Shown here: positions 11,682 to 22,857 of the stretch, in pieces
How positions within the stretch are numbered: position 1 is the stretch's first letter
Layout of the letters: every line of letters begins with the position of its first letter
Source of the DNA: Iris pallida
Lineage: Eukaryota > Streptophyta > Magnoliopsida > Asparagales > Iridaceae
Direction: 5' to 3'
DNA length: 64,000 bases
Assembly (NCBI GenBank): GCA_029216955.1
Contig: JANAVB010010791.1
Coordinates: 10,653,586-10,717,585, forward strand
Made by a program: the position numbers and the translations under genes
Notes under the pieces: generated by a model
What the model was told of the DNA's origin: nothing
The model's input: only the letters and a program-made list of their open reading frames with translations
Databases searched by the model: none

Positions 11682-11709
11682 AATATATATATATATATAA
11701 AATATATAA

Positions 11710-11761
<52 letters not shown>

Positions 11762-11789
11762 AAAAATATATATATATATATATATATAT

Positions 11790-11837
<48 letters not shown>
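11610..11837. repeat. TA-rich microsatellite between foldback and LINE
   Basis: Interrupted TA repeats with short AAATATAA and TCAAAAAA breaks. The breaks may mark lost insert ends. Confidence 0.9.
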
Positions 11838-12449
11838 ACTTGGGGAACCCCTACTCTCGCCCCTTTCTGGCTGTCTTACATCTCCATCAAATGGTCAATT
11901 CTAATCTGGAGAGCAAACCGTAAGAAGCTCCCAACTGACGACTCCCTCACATCCATCAGTTTTAGCCTGGCATCGAATACCACTGTTATACGTCCCACCA
12001 ATCAGAAACTGCCGAGCAAGTCCTAGTCATCGACGACCTCGCCTCCCTTCTGTGGCTCAACCTCTCTCGTCGCTGTCGGTCCGCGCTCCCAGTCGAGGAC
12101 TTCAACGATCTCCTTGCATGCTGGGGGTGACTCTCACGGGCATCAGATCGTCGCAGCCGCCGGCATTTGGGTCCTTTGAAAAAATCAGAAAAATTCAGGT
12201 ACGAAGGACACCAATACAACCACAAACAACTGTTCAGGGAAACCATCCGACAAACTCTCAGAATCAGCAGGCGTTGTTCTCACGCCACAGACTTCTTCCT
12301 AACGACACTGTTTTAACCCCGGGTTCGGGCCAGAGAGCGGCTTTCTTCGCTTCTGGCCTCTTTTGTTGTTTTTTTGCGCAGGACGCGCTTACTTCTATAG
12401 GCTTCGGCATTTTGCGCCTGATACATCAATAAAATCTGGGGTTTCTGCA
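11838..12449 (+). pseudogene. 3' end of a LINE (RT C-terminal zinc-finger region)
   Basis: A broken frame gives [20 protein letters not shown], typical of the zf-RVT region at the C terminus of plant L1-type reverse transcriptases. After a frameshift it continues as ETAEQVLVIDDLASLLWLNL, which matches the usual Glu...His...Cys...Trp spacing only loosely. A further part near 12170-12200 recalls the W-K-x-R-N segment. The copy ends AATAAAATCTGGGG then TA repeats, as expected for a 5'-truncated LINE with a simple-sequence tail. The RT core and endonuclease are missing. Family-level assignment rests on reading these motifs by eye. Confidence 0.55.
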
Positions 12450-12789
12450 AATATATATATATATATATTTATTTATATATACACTACAACAAAAAACCCT
12501 TTTAATAACGCTTGATAAGTAGATTTCATGACGGCTGATAAAGAAGCGTCATCAAAGTTCGAAACACCTTTTTTCTATGACAGTTTAGGTTAATTCTGGG
12601 CTTTTTATAACGTTTATACAACAAAGCGTTATTAGTAATTTAGAGCGGTGGCAAACTTGTAATATTTGTTAAGTTTAATTGTTGATAAAATCTTAGCTAC
12701 AGCCCGCCTCTCCCCCAAAACATTCTGGTCTTATCCTTCTCCTCCTTTCTTCTCCCTCCTCTCCCCCAACTCCAAAACCCTAACCCTAG

Positions 12790-13014
12790 ATCCAAAATCT
12801 TCGAGGAGGGCCTCACGCTCCTCGTCGCCCTCCAGGACAAGCTGGAGGCCGTCGCACACGCGATCGACAAGAGCGCGAAGGAGGAGCGTTAGGGTTCTGC
12901 TCGTCCTCTTCTCCGCGCTCTCCCTCTCCTTCCTCCGACGTCGTCGATGTCGTGGGTTCGCAACCTCTGCCGCTTCATCGGTTTCGACGTCGGCCTCGGA
13001 TCCGAAGCCCTCAT
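12790..13014 (+). pseudogene. Captured 5' gene fragment in CACTA, unrecognised
   Basis: GC-rich sequence reads IFEEGLTLLVALQDKLEAVA and on to a stop at 12890. A second frame starts at ATG 12946 (MSWVRNLCRFIGFDVGLGSE). Codon use is strongly GC3-biased and unlike the AT-rich surroundings, which suggests host coding sequence. The end (CTCATGG then GTCAGT near 13015) looks like a splice donor. I do not recognise the protein. Confidence 0.35.
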
Positions 13015-13099
13015 GGGTCAGTTCCCCTTTCTTATACCCTCCTCTCCTGTTCTTCTCCTTCCTTTCTCCCAACTCCAAAACCCTAACCCTAATTTTGAA

Positions 13100-13351
13100 G
13101 AAATTAAAAGCGTAGGAGGTCTTGTCGGTATCGACGACCCGGGCGAGGCCGAAGTCGCCCAGCCTGGCGTTGAAGTTGGAGTCGAGGAGCACGTTGGAGG
13201 ACTTGATGTCCCTGTGGACCACCATCTGGTCGTACTCATTGTAGAGGTAGTGGAGGGCCGAGGCAACTCCGACGAGGATGTTGTATCGGTGGGCCCACGT
13301 CAGGAGGGGGGCCGCTCGGGCCCACCATCGAACAGGTGCTGCTCCAGGCAA
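13100..13351 (-). pseudogene. Captured lectin-type receptor kinase fragment
   Basis: On the minus strand this encodes the middle of a protein kinase domain. It has GVASALHYLYNEYDQ, then the catalytic loop VVHRDIKSSNVLLD with its Asp and Asn, then LGDFGLARVVDTDKTSY with the DFG motif. The N-lobe, the activation loop beyond DTDKTS and the C-lobe are absent. The wording is closest to L-type lectin receptor kinases. Homology stops near 13108, where the frame runs into non-kinase sequence. The fragment is antisense to the 12790-13014 fragment, and a repeat of CTCCCAACTCCAAAACCC (near 12765 and 13066) sits beside both. It has no start and cannot make a kinase. Confidence 0.8.
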
Positions 13352-14848
13352 AATGGTAATCTCTTATGCATAAAACTTATGCTGCACGGTTAATGGTAAT
13401 CTCTTTGGTAAAAACAAAACTCACCATATTAATTTTCTACGATTCTTGTCTTATTTTCTTTTATTTCTCAGCTTAAAACGTAGCAAACACTCTTGTCAAT
13501 AGGCCAATTGTCATGACAGTTCTACAGCATTTCTGTTTCTGGTCTAGATTAGGTCTGCTAAAAACTCTTGATCCTATTAGTAGTACACTTCATTTATTTT
13601 ATCAGGATTTACTGCTGCTTTTACATTACATCGTACATGTTAATACCCATATATAGCTAGTCTGTAATTGTCTCCAAGCATCAATTGATGAAGTGGAGCT
13701 TACATTTTTGTTCTGCAAACGAACATCATCATCATTATTGTATTTCTAGCTATAGTGCTCATTTCGGATCTACAAGTATTTTGAGAATAAACTAACTATC
13801 ATCGTTATAATAGCTCATACCGAACTTGAATTATTCATGAGCTACTTGTATAGTGTACATATTGTCATTACTCTATGCAGCCTAATGTACTTACTTTTTT
13901 AGGTTGGAATTTTCTTGATGGCTGCAAATATTCTCAATTGGCCAAGCAATCCTTGGAATTTCTTAAATCTATATCACGCAAAGGGTCTCAACAACCAGAT
14001 CTTAGTTCCCCATGAACACATTTTTAACCATGTGACATCCTCCATTTTATTAAGCTTAGTACTGTCCCTTCTCAAGGTTTGTTGGGACTTTATTGGCCAC
14101 CTCACTCAATGTAACACTTTAAAAAATGAGGAAATGCTTATGATTTATAAAATAAGAAGCAAGCTTAATATGGCAAGCAGGATCAGAATGCCCTAGAATG
14201 TTGCCAGAGGGGTTGCCCTTATTTGGTAATTGTCTGTAAAAATGTTGCAAAGTTCAAAAATATAGGTAATAACTGGAATTTCTATTTCTAGGAATTTATG
14301 GTTACTTGAGAATGTAAGACTTTTCTTGAGTTTCTATTTTGAAGGTAATCTATTTCCCGCTTCATTTTTTTTGTTTTTTTTTGTTAAAGATTGCTGCAAG
14401 CTTATGTTTCATAAATTAGTTTATTTTGCCAATATATATAGAAACAAATTAATTCTTAATTTATTAGGTTTGTGGCAAGATGTATCATTTTTTGACTTCT
14501 GGAATAGTTAGTAAGTTTTCTCCTAAGCTAACATCTTTTCTGGAAAGAATTTAGCTGTAGTGATTATTAATTCTTTTGTGGTCAAGTATCCAATAAATTT
14601 GATTGTTCAAACTTAAGAAAAAAATTAGTAGTTCTAATTCTACCTTTAGTTAAACTAAAATTTAAAAAGATGAGGTTTAAAGCATGAACCATTTTTTAAT
14701 GCCTTAGTCATTGAAGTTTTTGAAGATTAGCTCATAGAGCTCTCTCTATTTTCAAATTTTTAAGTTGGTGTTATCTTAATGTGTTGATAATACTTGTTAT
14801 AGATGCATGGTGGAATTGTAGCTAACTAGTATTAATTTTCTTTCTCAG
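13352..14848. other. AT-rich interior of the CACTA element
   Basis: About 1.5 kb of AT-rich, intron-like DNA. A short frame at 13915-14196 has no recognisable domain. I see no further gene. Confidence 0.5.
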
Positions 14849-14940
14849 GTGCACATGAAGATGCAACTATTATTACAGTGGTGGGATTTGCTACACGTGA
14901 TGTTGACAGTTTTGATGTGTTCAAGTTGAAGACAAAGTAG
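14849..14940 (+). pseudogene. Candidate captured terminal exon in CACTA
   Basis: A pyrimidine tract ending TTTCTTTCTCAG precedes GTGCACATGAAG. The frame then reads AHEDATIITVVGFATRDVDS and stops at TAG 14938-14940. The splice acceptor and the short clean frame suggest the last exon of a captured gene, possibly the one beginning near 12946. The protein is not recognised. Confidence 0.3.
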
Positions 14941-15340
14941 TTACTTGTTTAGAGGATTCATTTAAGTAGTAGTTGTAAATATATGTATTTGGATACCCTA
15001 TTTTGAGATAATGTAATGAAGATGGTGATATAACATTTCGATGTTTTCTTGTGAATATAGTTCAAAGTTGTAGTTTTAAAATTGAATTGAGAAGTTTTTG
15101 GAAAGTAATATATAATGTGCAGTATTGAGTGTTATAAATGTGATGAGTTCAGTAATATGAGTGTTATAAATGTGCTGCATTGAGCCTATACATATTATCT
15201 ATTCATGACGGTTATTTTATGACGCTTTTAAAAAACATTTATAACACCCGTTTTCATAACGGTTACTGTGAAAAAAAAAAGCGTCATGGTTCGTCATTAA
15301 TGACGCTTTTTAACCGTCATTAAAAGGATTTTTGGTTGTA

Positions 15341-15343
<3 letters not shown>

Positions 15344-15416
<73 letters not shown>
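15344..15416. repeat. (TA)n tract, right flank of nested inserts
   Basis: About 70 bases of TA dinucleotides separate the CACTA end from R1 LTR sequence that aligns with 47212 onward in B. Confidence 0.95.
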
Positions 15417-15418
<2 letters not shown>

Positions 15419-15541
15419 GGATAGCTAGATAGATATTGAGTTGAAGGATAGGGTTACTTATATATATATATATGTTATCTATATATGTTGTACCTTGGTG
15501 TCCTAGCCTATGGTTGAGATACCCTATAGATTGATTTAGAA

Positions 15542-15667
15542 TTGACCCAATAGGCCTAATTGAGTTAGATTGACTAAATTTGACCAAAACCCTTAGTAGT
15601 TTACTAAATTAACTCAGACGTTGGCCTAGTTGACTAGATTGTTGACTAAAGTTGACCAAGTGTTGAC
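15542..15667 (+). promoter_or_regulatory. TTGAC (W-box core) array in R1 LTR
   Basis: Seven TTGAC motifs lie in 126 bases, most followed by C or T. TTGAC[C/T] is the binding core of WRKY transcription factors. Matching arrays occur in both B LTRs and in X1. Confidence 0.5.
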
Positions 15668-16845
15668 GTTAGTCTAAAATGACCTAGAAATCATGTAGAT
15701 GCATTGTAAGCTTCATTGTTACCTTTGTGGATATGTTGTGACCTGTGTTGCTCTAAATAGGACTCATTTACTCTGACTTGGACACCTATTCTCTTCGAAC
15801 ATTCAGGATATCAGGCGAGTACATTCTCTGACTGTTTCATACTTATTAGGATTTATATTCTTGTTTTAGATCACTTTACTTGATGTTGTCACGATGTTAT
15901 CACGGATTGGTACTATATGGATCTTTTTATGAGATGTTATCCCCCTCGGGAGCATCGGATACATCATGTCATATGCTTTTCATGTATATCATGTATTCCT
16001 GTGCTGTCACTATTCATGCATATACACTCATATGATTTATTGAGCCCACGTGAAATCATGTGTGTAACATAACTTGAATAGATCCTTGTTATTGATTGGT
16101 GCATGGGTGAGTAGAATTGGTTATGCAGATCATATCCCCAGTAGATTATTCATGTGAACTCCATAGCTTATACATGTGCAACCTAACCTATTTCTATAAC
16201 CATATTGTGCTCTAAATCACTAGTCACTTACAGTTCTTACCTATCATGTATATATTTCCAGTTATCAAATATCTTTCTGTTTTCATGTACATCTTTCTTT
16301 ACAGTTCATGTATCTTACGCTTTTGCATGCTTTATACTTTTCTGTCATGTTATGAATTGCGTGAGATGTATTGTGCTCGTTTCTGTCCTGACTGGACCTG
16401 TCGAAAATATTACAGATGTTTGCCCTACTTAGTATGGAGCAGGAGATGGCTTAGCTGCCTTTGGCCCTGACACTCAGGAGTGATCGGAACACTAGTAGTA
16501 GACTTGGTTTAGTTTTCATGTTTTAGAACTTGAATTGTAATAAGTTAAGATATTGTTTTGTTTTGAGATTGTTTGAGATTATTATTATTTAGTAGTTGGT
16601 TTTGTTGTTGTTCTTTAGTCTTAGTTATAAATTTCTGTGTTATCTTATCGTGCTTAGACTGTGATTGAGATTTCATTATATTTATACTTGTCCTCCGTTC
16701 GGAATTGATATTTGACAAGTACATTATATAATTGCGTGAGTTGTTGATTAGATAGTGACCTAGAACAGCATTCTACCGCCGACACTACGGCGTAGTCTAG
16801 ACGTACCCACTTCTCGTGCCCCTACACTGGGTGCGGGTCGTGACA

Positions 16846-19800
16846 CCCTTGGTAGTCAAGTTGAAGGGGAAACCTCATCCACCTTCTTCCATGGCAGCCC
16901 TAGTGCTCACGGATGAAGAGTTAAGAGACTACACATGCGCTAATACCGAGGTGCACTCCTTAGATGATGTAATCCCTCAGGATAATATTTTGTATTTCAA
17001 TAATAGAAAGTTGTCTTAGAATTACTCGTGTGCACACTGTAACATTAAGTATTACTTAGACAATGCTTTGTATATGTTACAAACATAAGTGACAACCGCT
17101 GATCTCGCAAGCCGAGTTGTCTCTCCCCGAGGCGCCAACTTCTTGGTTCCGACAAGGAAGAAAGGAAGAATCCATCATCTTCGGTCAATTGGAGCATCCT
17201 CAACGGCTGGCTCCGGCAAAACCAGAACCTGATAGCGGCAAGACGCAACTCTACCGTTATACTACTCAAGCCAAACACCTTATCTAGAAAATGGGTTACG
17301 ACTTGAACAGTGATAGAGGACTGAACTATGGCAAATGCCGATGTCTTCCTTTACGACTTCGTGCTCCAAAGGGAAAGTCCTAAAATTACTACCAACGTAA
17401 TCGCCGGGGGTTGGGTTACGTTACACCCACAGCCACTTCGGAAAGCTCAGAGCCGGAGGTCCTGATGCATTTACTTTCCTCTGACTCCTCAACCTGGGAC
17501 TCTGATACCAGTACCGTTCAAGCCTTCAAAAGGATACTGTCCATCAATATGGTCTCTACAGATCCCCCAGTCCAGGATGAAGACCAGTTACTCGAATTCT
17601 TCGGGGATTAACCATGGGCTTAATGCTTGGGATCCCAATGGAAATGGCGCTTCGAACAGCACGAACATCCTACTGAAGATGAGGTCATCCAAGTCGAGCT
17701 GGGAGATGAGGCTTTCCCTAAACCCATCTTCATCAGCAAAAGTTTGACTAGAGAAGACAATGAATCTATGATGCAGCTTATCCGAGAGTACATCGATGTC
17801 ATTGCTTGGAGCTATGAAGACATGTTGGGTTTAGACCTGTATATTGCCATGCACCGTCTCAATATCTTGCCCGATGTTAAGCCTGTCAAACAGCAATAGC
17901 GTCAGTTTTGCCCCAATATCAAAGATGATATTAAAAAAGAAGTCGACAAACTCATAGAGAGTGACTTCATTCGCAAAGAGCAACATCCAGATTTAGTGGC
18001 CAACATTGTCCCAATCACCAAGAAGAACGGAAAGATTCGGGACTTCATAGACTTCAGGGATCTCAAGTTGGCCTTTCCAAAAGACGAGTTCCTCCTCCTT
18101 ATCACTGATGTGATAATTGACAATACTTGTGGCTTCGAGCATATGTCCTTCATGGATGGTGTCTCAGGCTACAACCAGATTAAGATGTTCCCCGAAGATG
18201 AGAAGCATACTTTATTCCGAACTCCAAAAGGGATATACTGTTACACAGTGATGTCCTTCAGGTTGAAGAATGTGGGAGCAATATACTAGAGGGCTATGAG
18301 TACCATATTCTGCAAACACCTCCAAAAAATGGTAGAATGTTACGTTGATGACATTGTCGTTAAAAGCAAGAAGAAATCCAGCCATTTGGACGACTTGAGG
18401 ACGGTGTTCGACTTGATGCAAATACATCGACTAAAGATGACTGGGGTCGAGCATCGGTATAATCCTGTGGAGAAGGAGGGTCTTGCTCTAATCTTTGTCA
18501 TCCCGAAGAAGTGCCAGTATGCGGTCGGACAAACAATCCACGTCGTCTCCCGAGTCAACCCCCTTAGTGTCCTCATGACTAAGCCAGCGGCTTTAAACTT
18601 GCGATTAGCCACATGGGCGATACTGACTCCTTATGACATGGTGTTCATCCCACAAAAGGCAGTCAAGGGCCAAGCATTGGCCGACTTCTTAGCAGCACAC
18701 CCTATGCCAGAGACATCAAAGCTCTACTACGACATTCTCGATGTCCTAGAGTCCAATGCCATCTCAGATAACTCTGTTTGGCACATGTTATTTGACGGTG
18801 CTTCAAGAACAGGACCGAAGGACGAGATCATCGAAGGGGTCAGAGCCATTCTCATCACTCTCGATGGCCTAGTCATCCATCATGCATATTCTCTTGTGGA
18901 GTGATGCACCAATAATGTTGCTGAGTATAATGCTCTCATCATCGGACTCCAGCTCGCTAAATAGCTGGGGGTTGAATGCATCGAGGCCTATGGTGACTCG
19001 AAACTGATTATCAACCAGGTTCGAGGACAACACGAGGTCCGACATGAAGATCTAGTTTTTTTACCACCAGGCATCAATCGATATTATTTCTACTTTCACA
19101 AGGTTGTATCTCGGTTGGAAAACTTGGAGGCCGACGCACTCGCTGGTCTTGCTGCTTCTCCGGCAGCTCCTGCTGGAACCCAATATACCGTCAGGGTGAT
19201 GGGTCGAGAGCTGGTTTACCCAAAGAACAATCTACATACGTGTCTAAGTTACTCAGTACGAATAGACACTAATGTTGACGTTCGGGACTGGCGATTCCCG
19301 TTTATAGTCTATACAGTCTACGGAATCCTACCTGAAGACCCGAAGGAAGCTACTTCTTTCAGGAGACGTTCTCTCCGGTTCTTCAATGATATGGCTACCA
19401 AAATATTGTATCATCGTTCATACGATGGGCTACTCCTATGATGTTTATCCAAAACAGAAGCACAAGAGGCACTCTAGGAGACGCACGACGGCACCTACGG
19501 AGCCCATCAGCCTGGTCCTAAGTTGCAGGACCGACTGTGTCGCATAGGCTACTACTGGCCCACTATGATGGCAGATGTCGTTGATTATGCAAAGAAGTGT
19601 CAGGTATATTAGTTGCATGCAGACTTCATCCACCAACCTTCTGAGTTTCTATACCCCACAACGGCCGTCTGGCCGTTCAAAGCATGGGGAATGAACATCA
19701 TTGGGCCAATTAGTCCACCATCCTCCAAAGGACATCGATTCATCCTTGCCATCACCGATTATTTTTCCAAGTGGGCGGAAGCAGTACCTCTGACTGAGGT

Positions 19801-20545
19801 GAAAACCTTGAACGTGATTAACTTTGATAAGCATCACGTCATATACCACTTCGGAGTTCCCAGAAGGATTATCCATGAAAATGACCCTCAGTTTGTGAGC
19901 CACGCATTCCATCGGTTCTGTAATAAGAATCGAATACAGAATGTAGCGTCAACGGATTACAATCCTGTAGAAAATGGACTAGCCGAAGCATTCAACAAGA
20001 CTATTGTCAAGTTGCTCAAGAAAGTCATATCTTCTAATAAGCGCAACTAGAATGAGAAGCTAAAAAAATGTCTATGGGCTTACCGTACCACAGTTCGTAT
20101 ACCCATGGGCAACACACCATTTTCCCTTGTCAACGGGAGTGAGGCGGTGCTCCCTCTGGAGATCCGAATCTTGTTTTTACGGGTAGCCATCACTAACCAG
20201 CTGACTGTCGAAGACAATCAACGCCGACGGCTACAAGTATTGGAGGTGTTAGACGAAAAATGTCTGCTACCTCAGCAACGGATCGAGCTTTATCAAGCTC
20301 GAATTTCTGGGGCCATCAATAAAAATGTCTGGGAAAGAACATTCCAACTGGGTGACCTCATCTTATCAGTTCGAAGACTGATGGTGATGACTCACAAGAT
20401 GGCTGTGAAGTTTAAGCCCGAGTGGGAATGACCATTTGTCATAGAGACGGTCTACTCCAATGGGTCCTATCGACTGGCCAAAACCAACGGCGACTTGTTA
20501 ATGATGCTAATCAATGGTAAGTTCCTGAAGAAATACTATATATGA
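16846..20545 (+). pseudogene. pol: Tat1 pol: RT, dual RNase H, integrase
   Basis: From 17627 the frame is continuous and shows the RT N-terminal part (FIRKEQHPDLVANIVPITKK), the RT core (MSFMDGVSGYNQIKMFPEDE) and the active site YVDDIVVKS near 18345. At about 18440 the sequence jumps directly to RNase H (EKEGLALIF), so the RT thumb and connection are deleted. A second, archaeal-type RNase H follows (MLFDGASRTGPKDE, NNVAEYNALI, GDSKLIINQ; 18785-19020), the hallmark of the Tat lineage. Integrase follows at 19480-20430 with AITDYFSKWAEAVPL, ENDPQFVSHAF and ENGLAEAFNKT. In-frame stops are at 17897, 18287, 18902, 18962, 19439, 19475, 19610, 20048 and 20429. The part before 17411 is more scrambled. 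Confidence 0.85.
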
Positions 20546-20639
20546 GGTCCAAACCAGCATATATTTCTGCATCCCACGTGGATGTTCATGAATTCTATTA
20601 ATGAATTCACCTCTTTCATATTCCCCAGTAGAGAAAACA

Positions 20640-21240
20640 TTTCACGTCCATATAACCTCTGAATTATTTTTCTACACCCTAACGAAGTTCGTGCCTACCA
20701 CGTCCATATTACCTCTGAGTAGTCATTCCTTCTATGATAACCTCGTGTTGTCATAGCTATCTAAAAAACATTTCACGTCCATGCTACCTCTAAATTATTA
20801 TTCTACACCCTAATGAAGTTTATGTCTACCACGTCCATATTACCTCTGAGTGGTCATTTCTTCCATGATAATCTTGTGTTATCATAACTATCTAGAAAAC
20901 TTTTCACGTCCATACTAGGTCTGAATTATTATTCTACACCCCGTTGAAGATTGTGCCTACTATGTCCATATTACCTCTGAGTAGACATCTCTTCCAGGAA
21001 AATACCCCGTGATTGTCATAATTATCTATAGAACCTTTCACGTCCATATCACCTCTGAGTCGTTCTATAGACCTATAGAGTCTATCCTTGCTATGTCCAT
21101 ATTACCTCTGAGTAAGGAAGATCCTACCACCAAAAATCTTGTATTTACCATGTCCATATAACCTCTGAGTAAAACACCATATCCCCAGCGGAGTTATCTC
21201 CATCCCCTCACGTCATACTACCTCTAAAGGAATTCTCACT
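20640..21240 (+). repeat. Tandem repeats in the Tat1 3' untranslated region
   Basis: A motif close to CACGTCCATATTACCTCTGAGT recurs about a dozen times. The first three periods also form a higher-order unit of about 127 bases, each starting AAAAC(A/T)TTTCACGTCCAT (near 20635, 20765 and 20890). Variable tandem repeats between pol and the 3' LTR are known in Tat-lineage elements and can seed satellites. No gene lies here. Confidence 0.85.
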
Positions 21241-21456
21241 CTTGTACAAGAAAGTATACAGCAAAAATACAAGCAAAAAAACAAAGCCAAAATTTTCATT
21301 CATAAAATGCAAAGGTTTTTCTTTCTTCTGCTACAAAACAGTCTCTCGAAAAGCGAGAGACAAAAAGACAAAAGGAGGTCATCATTGAGAAGACCGATGC
21401 AGTTCTTCTAGTCGACTCCTCAAAAGAGCAACTTGGGGCCCAGCCATTGCTTTGGC

Positions 21457-22857
21457 TCAACGCTTTGCCTCCTGACGTCGAGCGGCTTCGTCCTCGAGCT
21501 GGGACAGGTTTTGGTGTGCAAGGGCCAGCTCTGCCTGACGAACGCTAATACTTTCCCTCTCCCGAGCCAGGGTCTCGGAGCGTTGGCGAAGGACCTCCTG
21601 TTCGTCCCTCGACTTCTCCAACTCGCTCTCAGTGAGGGCCAAAGTCTCCTCTAACTTCTGAATCTTCTCCTGGAGGGCCTCGTACTGTTTCTCCGAGGTT
21701 GTACGATAGCAGACCTGAACCTCTTCGGCGTTGGTCACTGCTTCAATTTCGGCCCCAACCTCAGCAAGTCTGTCAGTCAGGTCCTGAGATTTTTGCTCGT
21801 GCTGGGAGACTTCACAGGCCATTTACTCTAGCTTTGTAGCAGCTAGGGTCAAAAGACCATGCTCAAGATTTTGAAGCTTTAAGGCAGTGGCTTCCAATTT
21901 TGCCGGCAGAGCCTCTTTCATATTCGCCTTCGCCTCGTACTCTTGATAGTCACACAGTGCCACCAATTGGGCCCCCACTATAGACCGGTCCCGTCTAAGC
22001 GATTTATTGTCCCGCAAGATGCCTTCTATGCCGCGCATCAAAGCATGACGAATTATGCCCAAAATAGGGTTGGTATAGTACCTATTGTCAGCCAAACTCA
22101 TCGGGGTCACCGGAGACGCCGCAATAGAAGGTCTTAGAGCGGCAACGGCAGTTGTGTGAACCGACACTTGAACTGGCCCAGTAGTCGATTTCTCGGCGAT
22201 CGCTTTAGCCGACTCCTCAGTGGTCTTCTCAACCGATGCTTCAGCAGCCGTCCTGTTAGTGGTCTTCTCGACCAATTTCTTTCCAGTCTCCTCGATCGGG
22301 CTCCTGGTGGTTACATCGGCAAGCTCATCAGCAACACTATCGACCATCATCTCGGTGGTCACCTCGGCAGGAACCTCAGTTATTGGCTTGTCAGCAACCG
22401 CGTCGACTTGTTCTACATTGGTCTCCTCGGTCGTCTCTTCGAAAACCATATCAGCTAGCACCTCAATCACCTCCTTGGCGACTTTTAGAATGACCTCCTT
22501 AACCAGTTGTTCGAAAGTCATTTTTGTCGGCCCTTCAACAACTTGGCAGGCCAATGCGTCGACAGCCTTCACCGTCAACCCTACCAAGGGATCTTCGACT
22601 AGCCGCTGAGACAAATCCCTGAAATTTGCCAAAGACAGCTCCTCGGCCAGATGATCTTCCTCGTCTTTCGGCGCATCGGGATTATCCTCAACCCTTCTCT
22701 CGACATGGGAAGGAGGTACAGTGGAAGGATTCTGAGTAATATCCTCAGCATCCACGTCCACCGGGCCTGTCAAAGGTACAGACTCTGGAGTCCCACCCTC
22801 GGCTGCCGCCAGGCCGACCCCAGGTATCTCCACGGGCTCGTCCTTGATCGGCCCCAT
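21457..22857 (-). pseudogene. Tat1 antisense gene, C-terminal acidic and coiled-coil part
   Basis: The minus-strand frame from 22857 to 21823 encodes about 344 residues rich in Glu, Val, Thr and Ala, with repeated VEKTTEE- and EVTTE-like words. A stop at 21823 interrupts it. The same frame then resumes as a predicted coiled coil (EALQEKIQKLEETLALTESE) down to 21457. It lies downstream of the plant-mobile-domain part in the same antisense transcription unit. The matching tail in Tat2 (63189 onward) is also acidic and Val/Glu-rich. I know no function for it. The region 22858-23335 is probably intron and broken exon. Confidence 0.55.

Larger units (their letters stand above)
12482..15343 (+). 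mobile_element. CACTA transposon, non-autonomous, 2862 bp
   Basis: The left end reads CACTACAACAAAAAACCC and the right end GGTTGTAGTG, giving terminal inverted repeats of about 28 bases (12482-12509 and 15316-15343). A 3-base duplication ATA flanks it (12479-12481, 15344-15346), although the TA-rich target makes this weak. Subterminal repeats of the form TGACGGTTA and AAGCGTCAT occur in both orientations near both ends (12520-12640 and 15205-15320), as CACTA transposases require. I find no transposase frame. The interior carries pieces of at least one host gene (separate entries), so this is a gene-fragment-carrying CACTA. Orientation is arbitrary. Confidence 0.85.
1750..16845 (+). mobile_element. 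3' LTR of R1, about 4 kb expanded to 15 kb by nested inserts
   Basis: The LTR begins TGTAACCACC at 1750 and ends GGGTCGTGACA at 16845. Its left part (1750-4301) is related to 44709-47140 of B and its right part (15417-16845) to 47212-48714 of B. The two parts meet at a (TA)n tract. All of 4650-15343 is foreign DNA inserted within that tract. After 16845 the sequence switches to Tat1 pol, so R1 sits inside Tat1. The expected 5-base target duplication would be CCCTT (16846-16850), but the left copy lies outside the window. Confidence 0.75.

Noticed and set aside
12765..13090. Telomere-like CCCTAACCCTA words
   Set aside because: Only one or two units each; such words are common in plant promoters and leaders.
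13100..13351. A host lectin receptor kinase gene
   Set aside because: Only the mid-kinase segment is present, inside CACTA ends, without start, lectin domain, transmembrane segment or C-lobe.
17627..20545. An integrated pararetrovirus
   Set aside because: There is integrase, a second archaeal-type RNase H and LTR-style ends, and no movement or coat protein; it is a Tat-lineage gypsy element.
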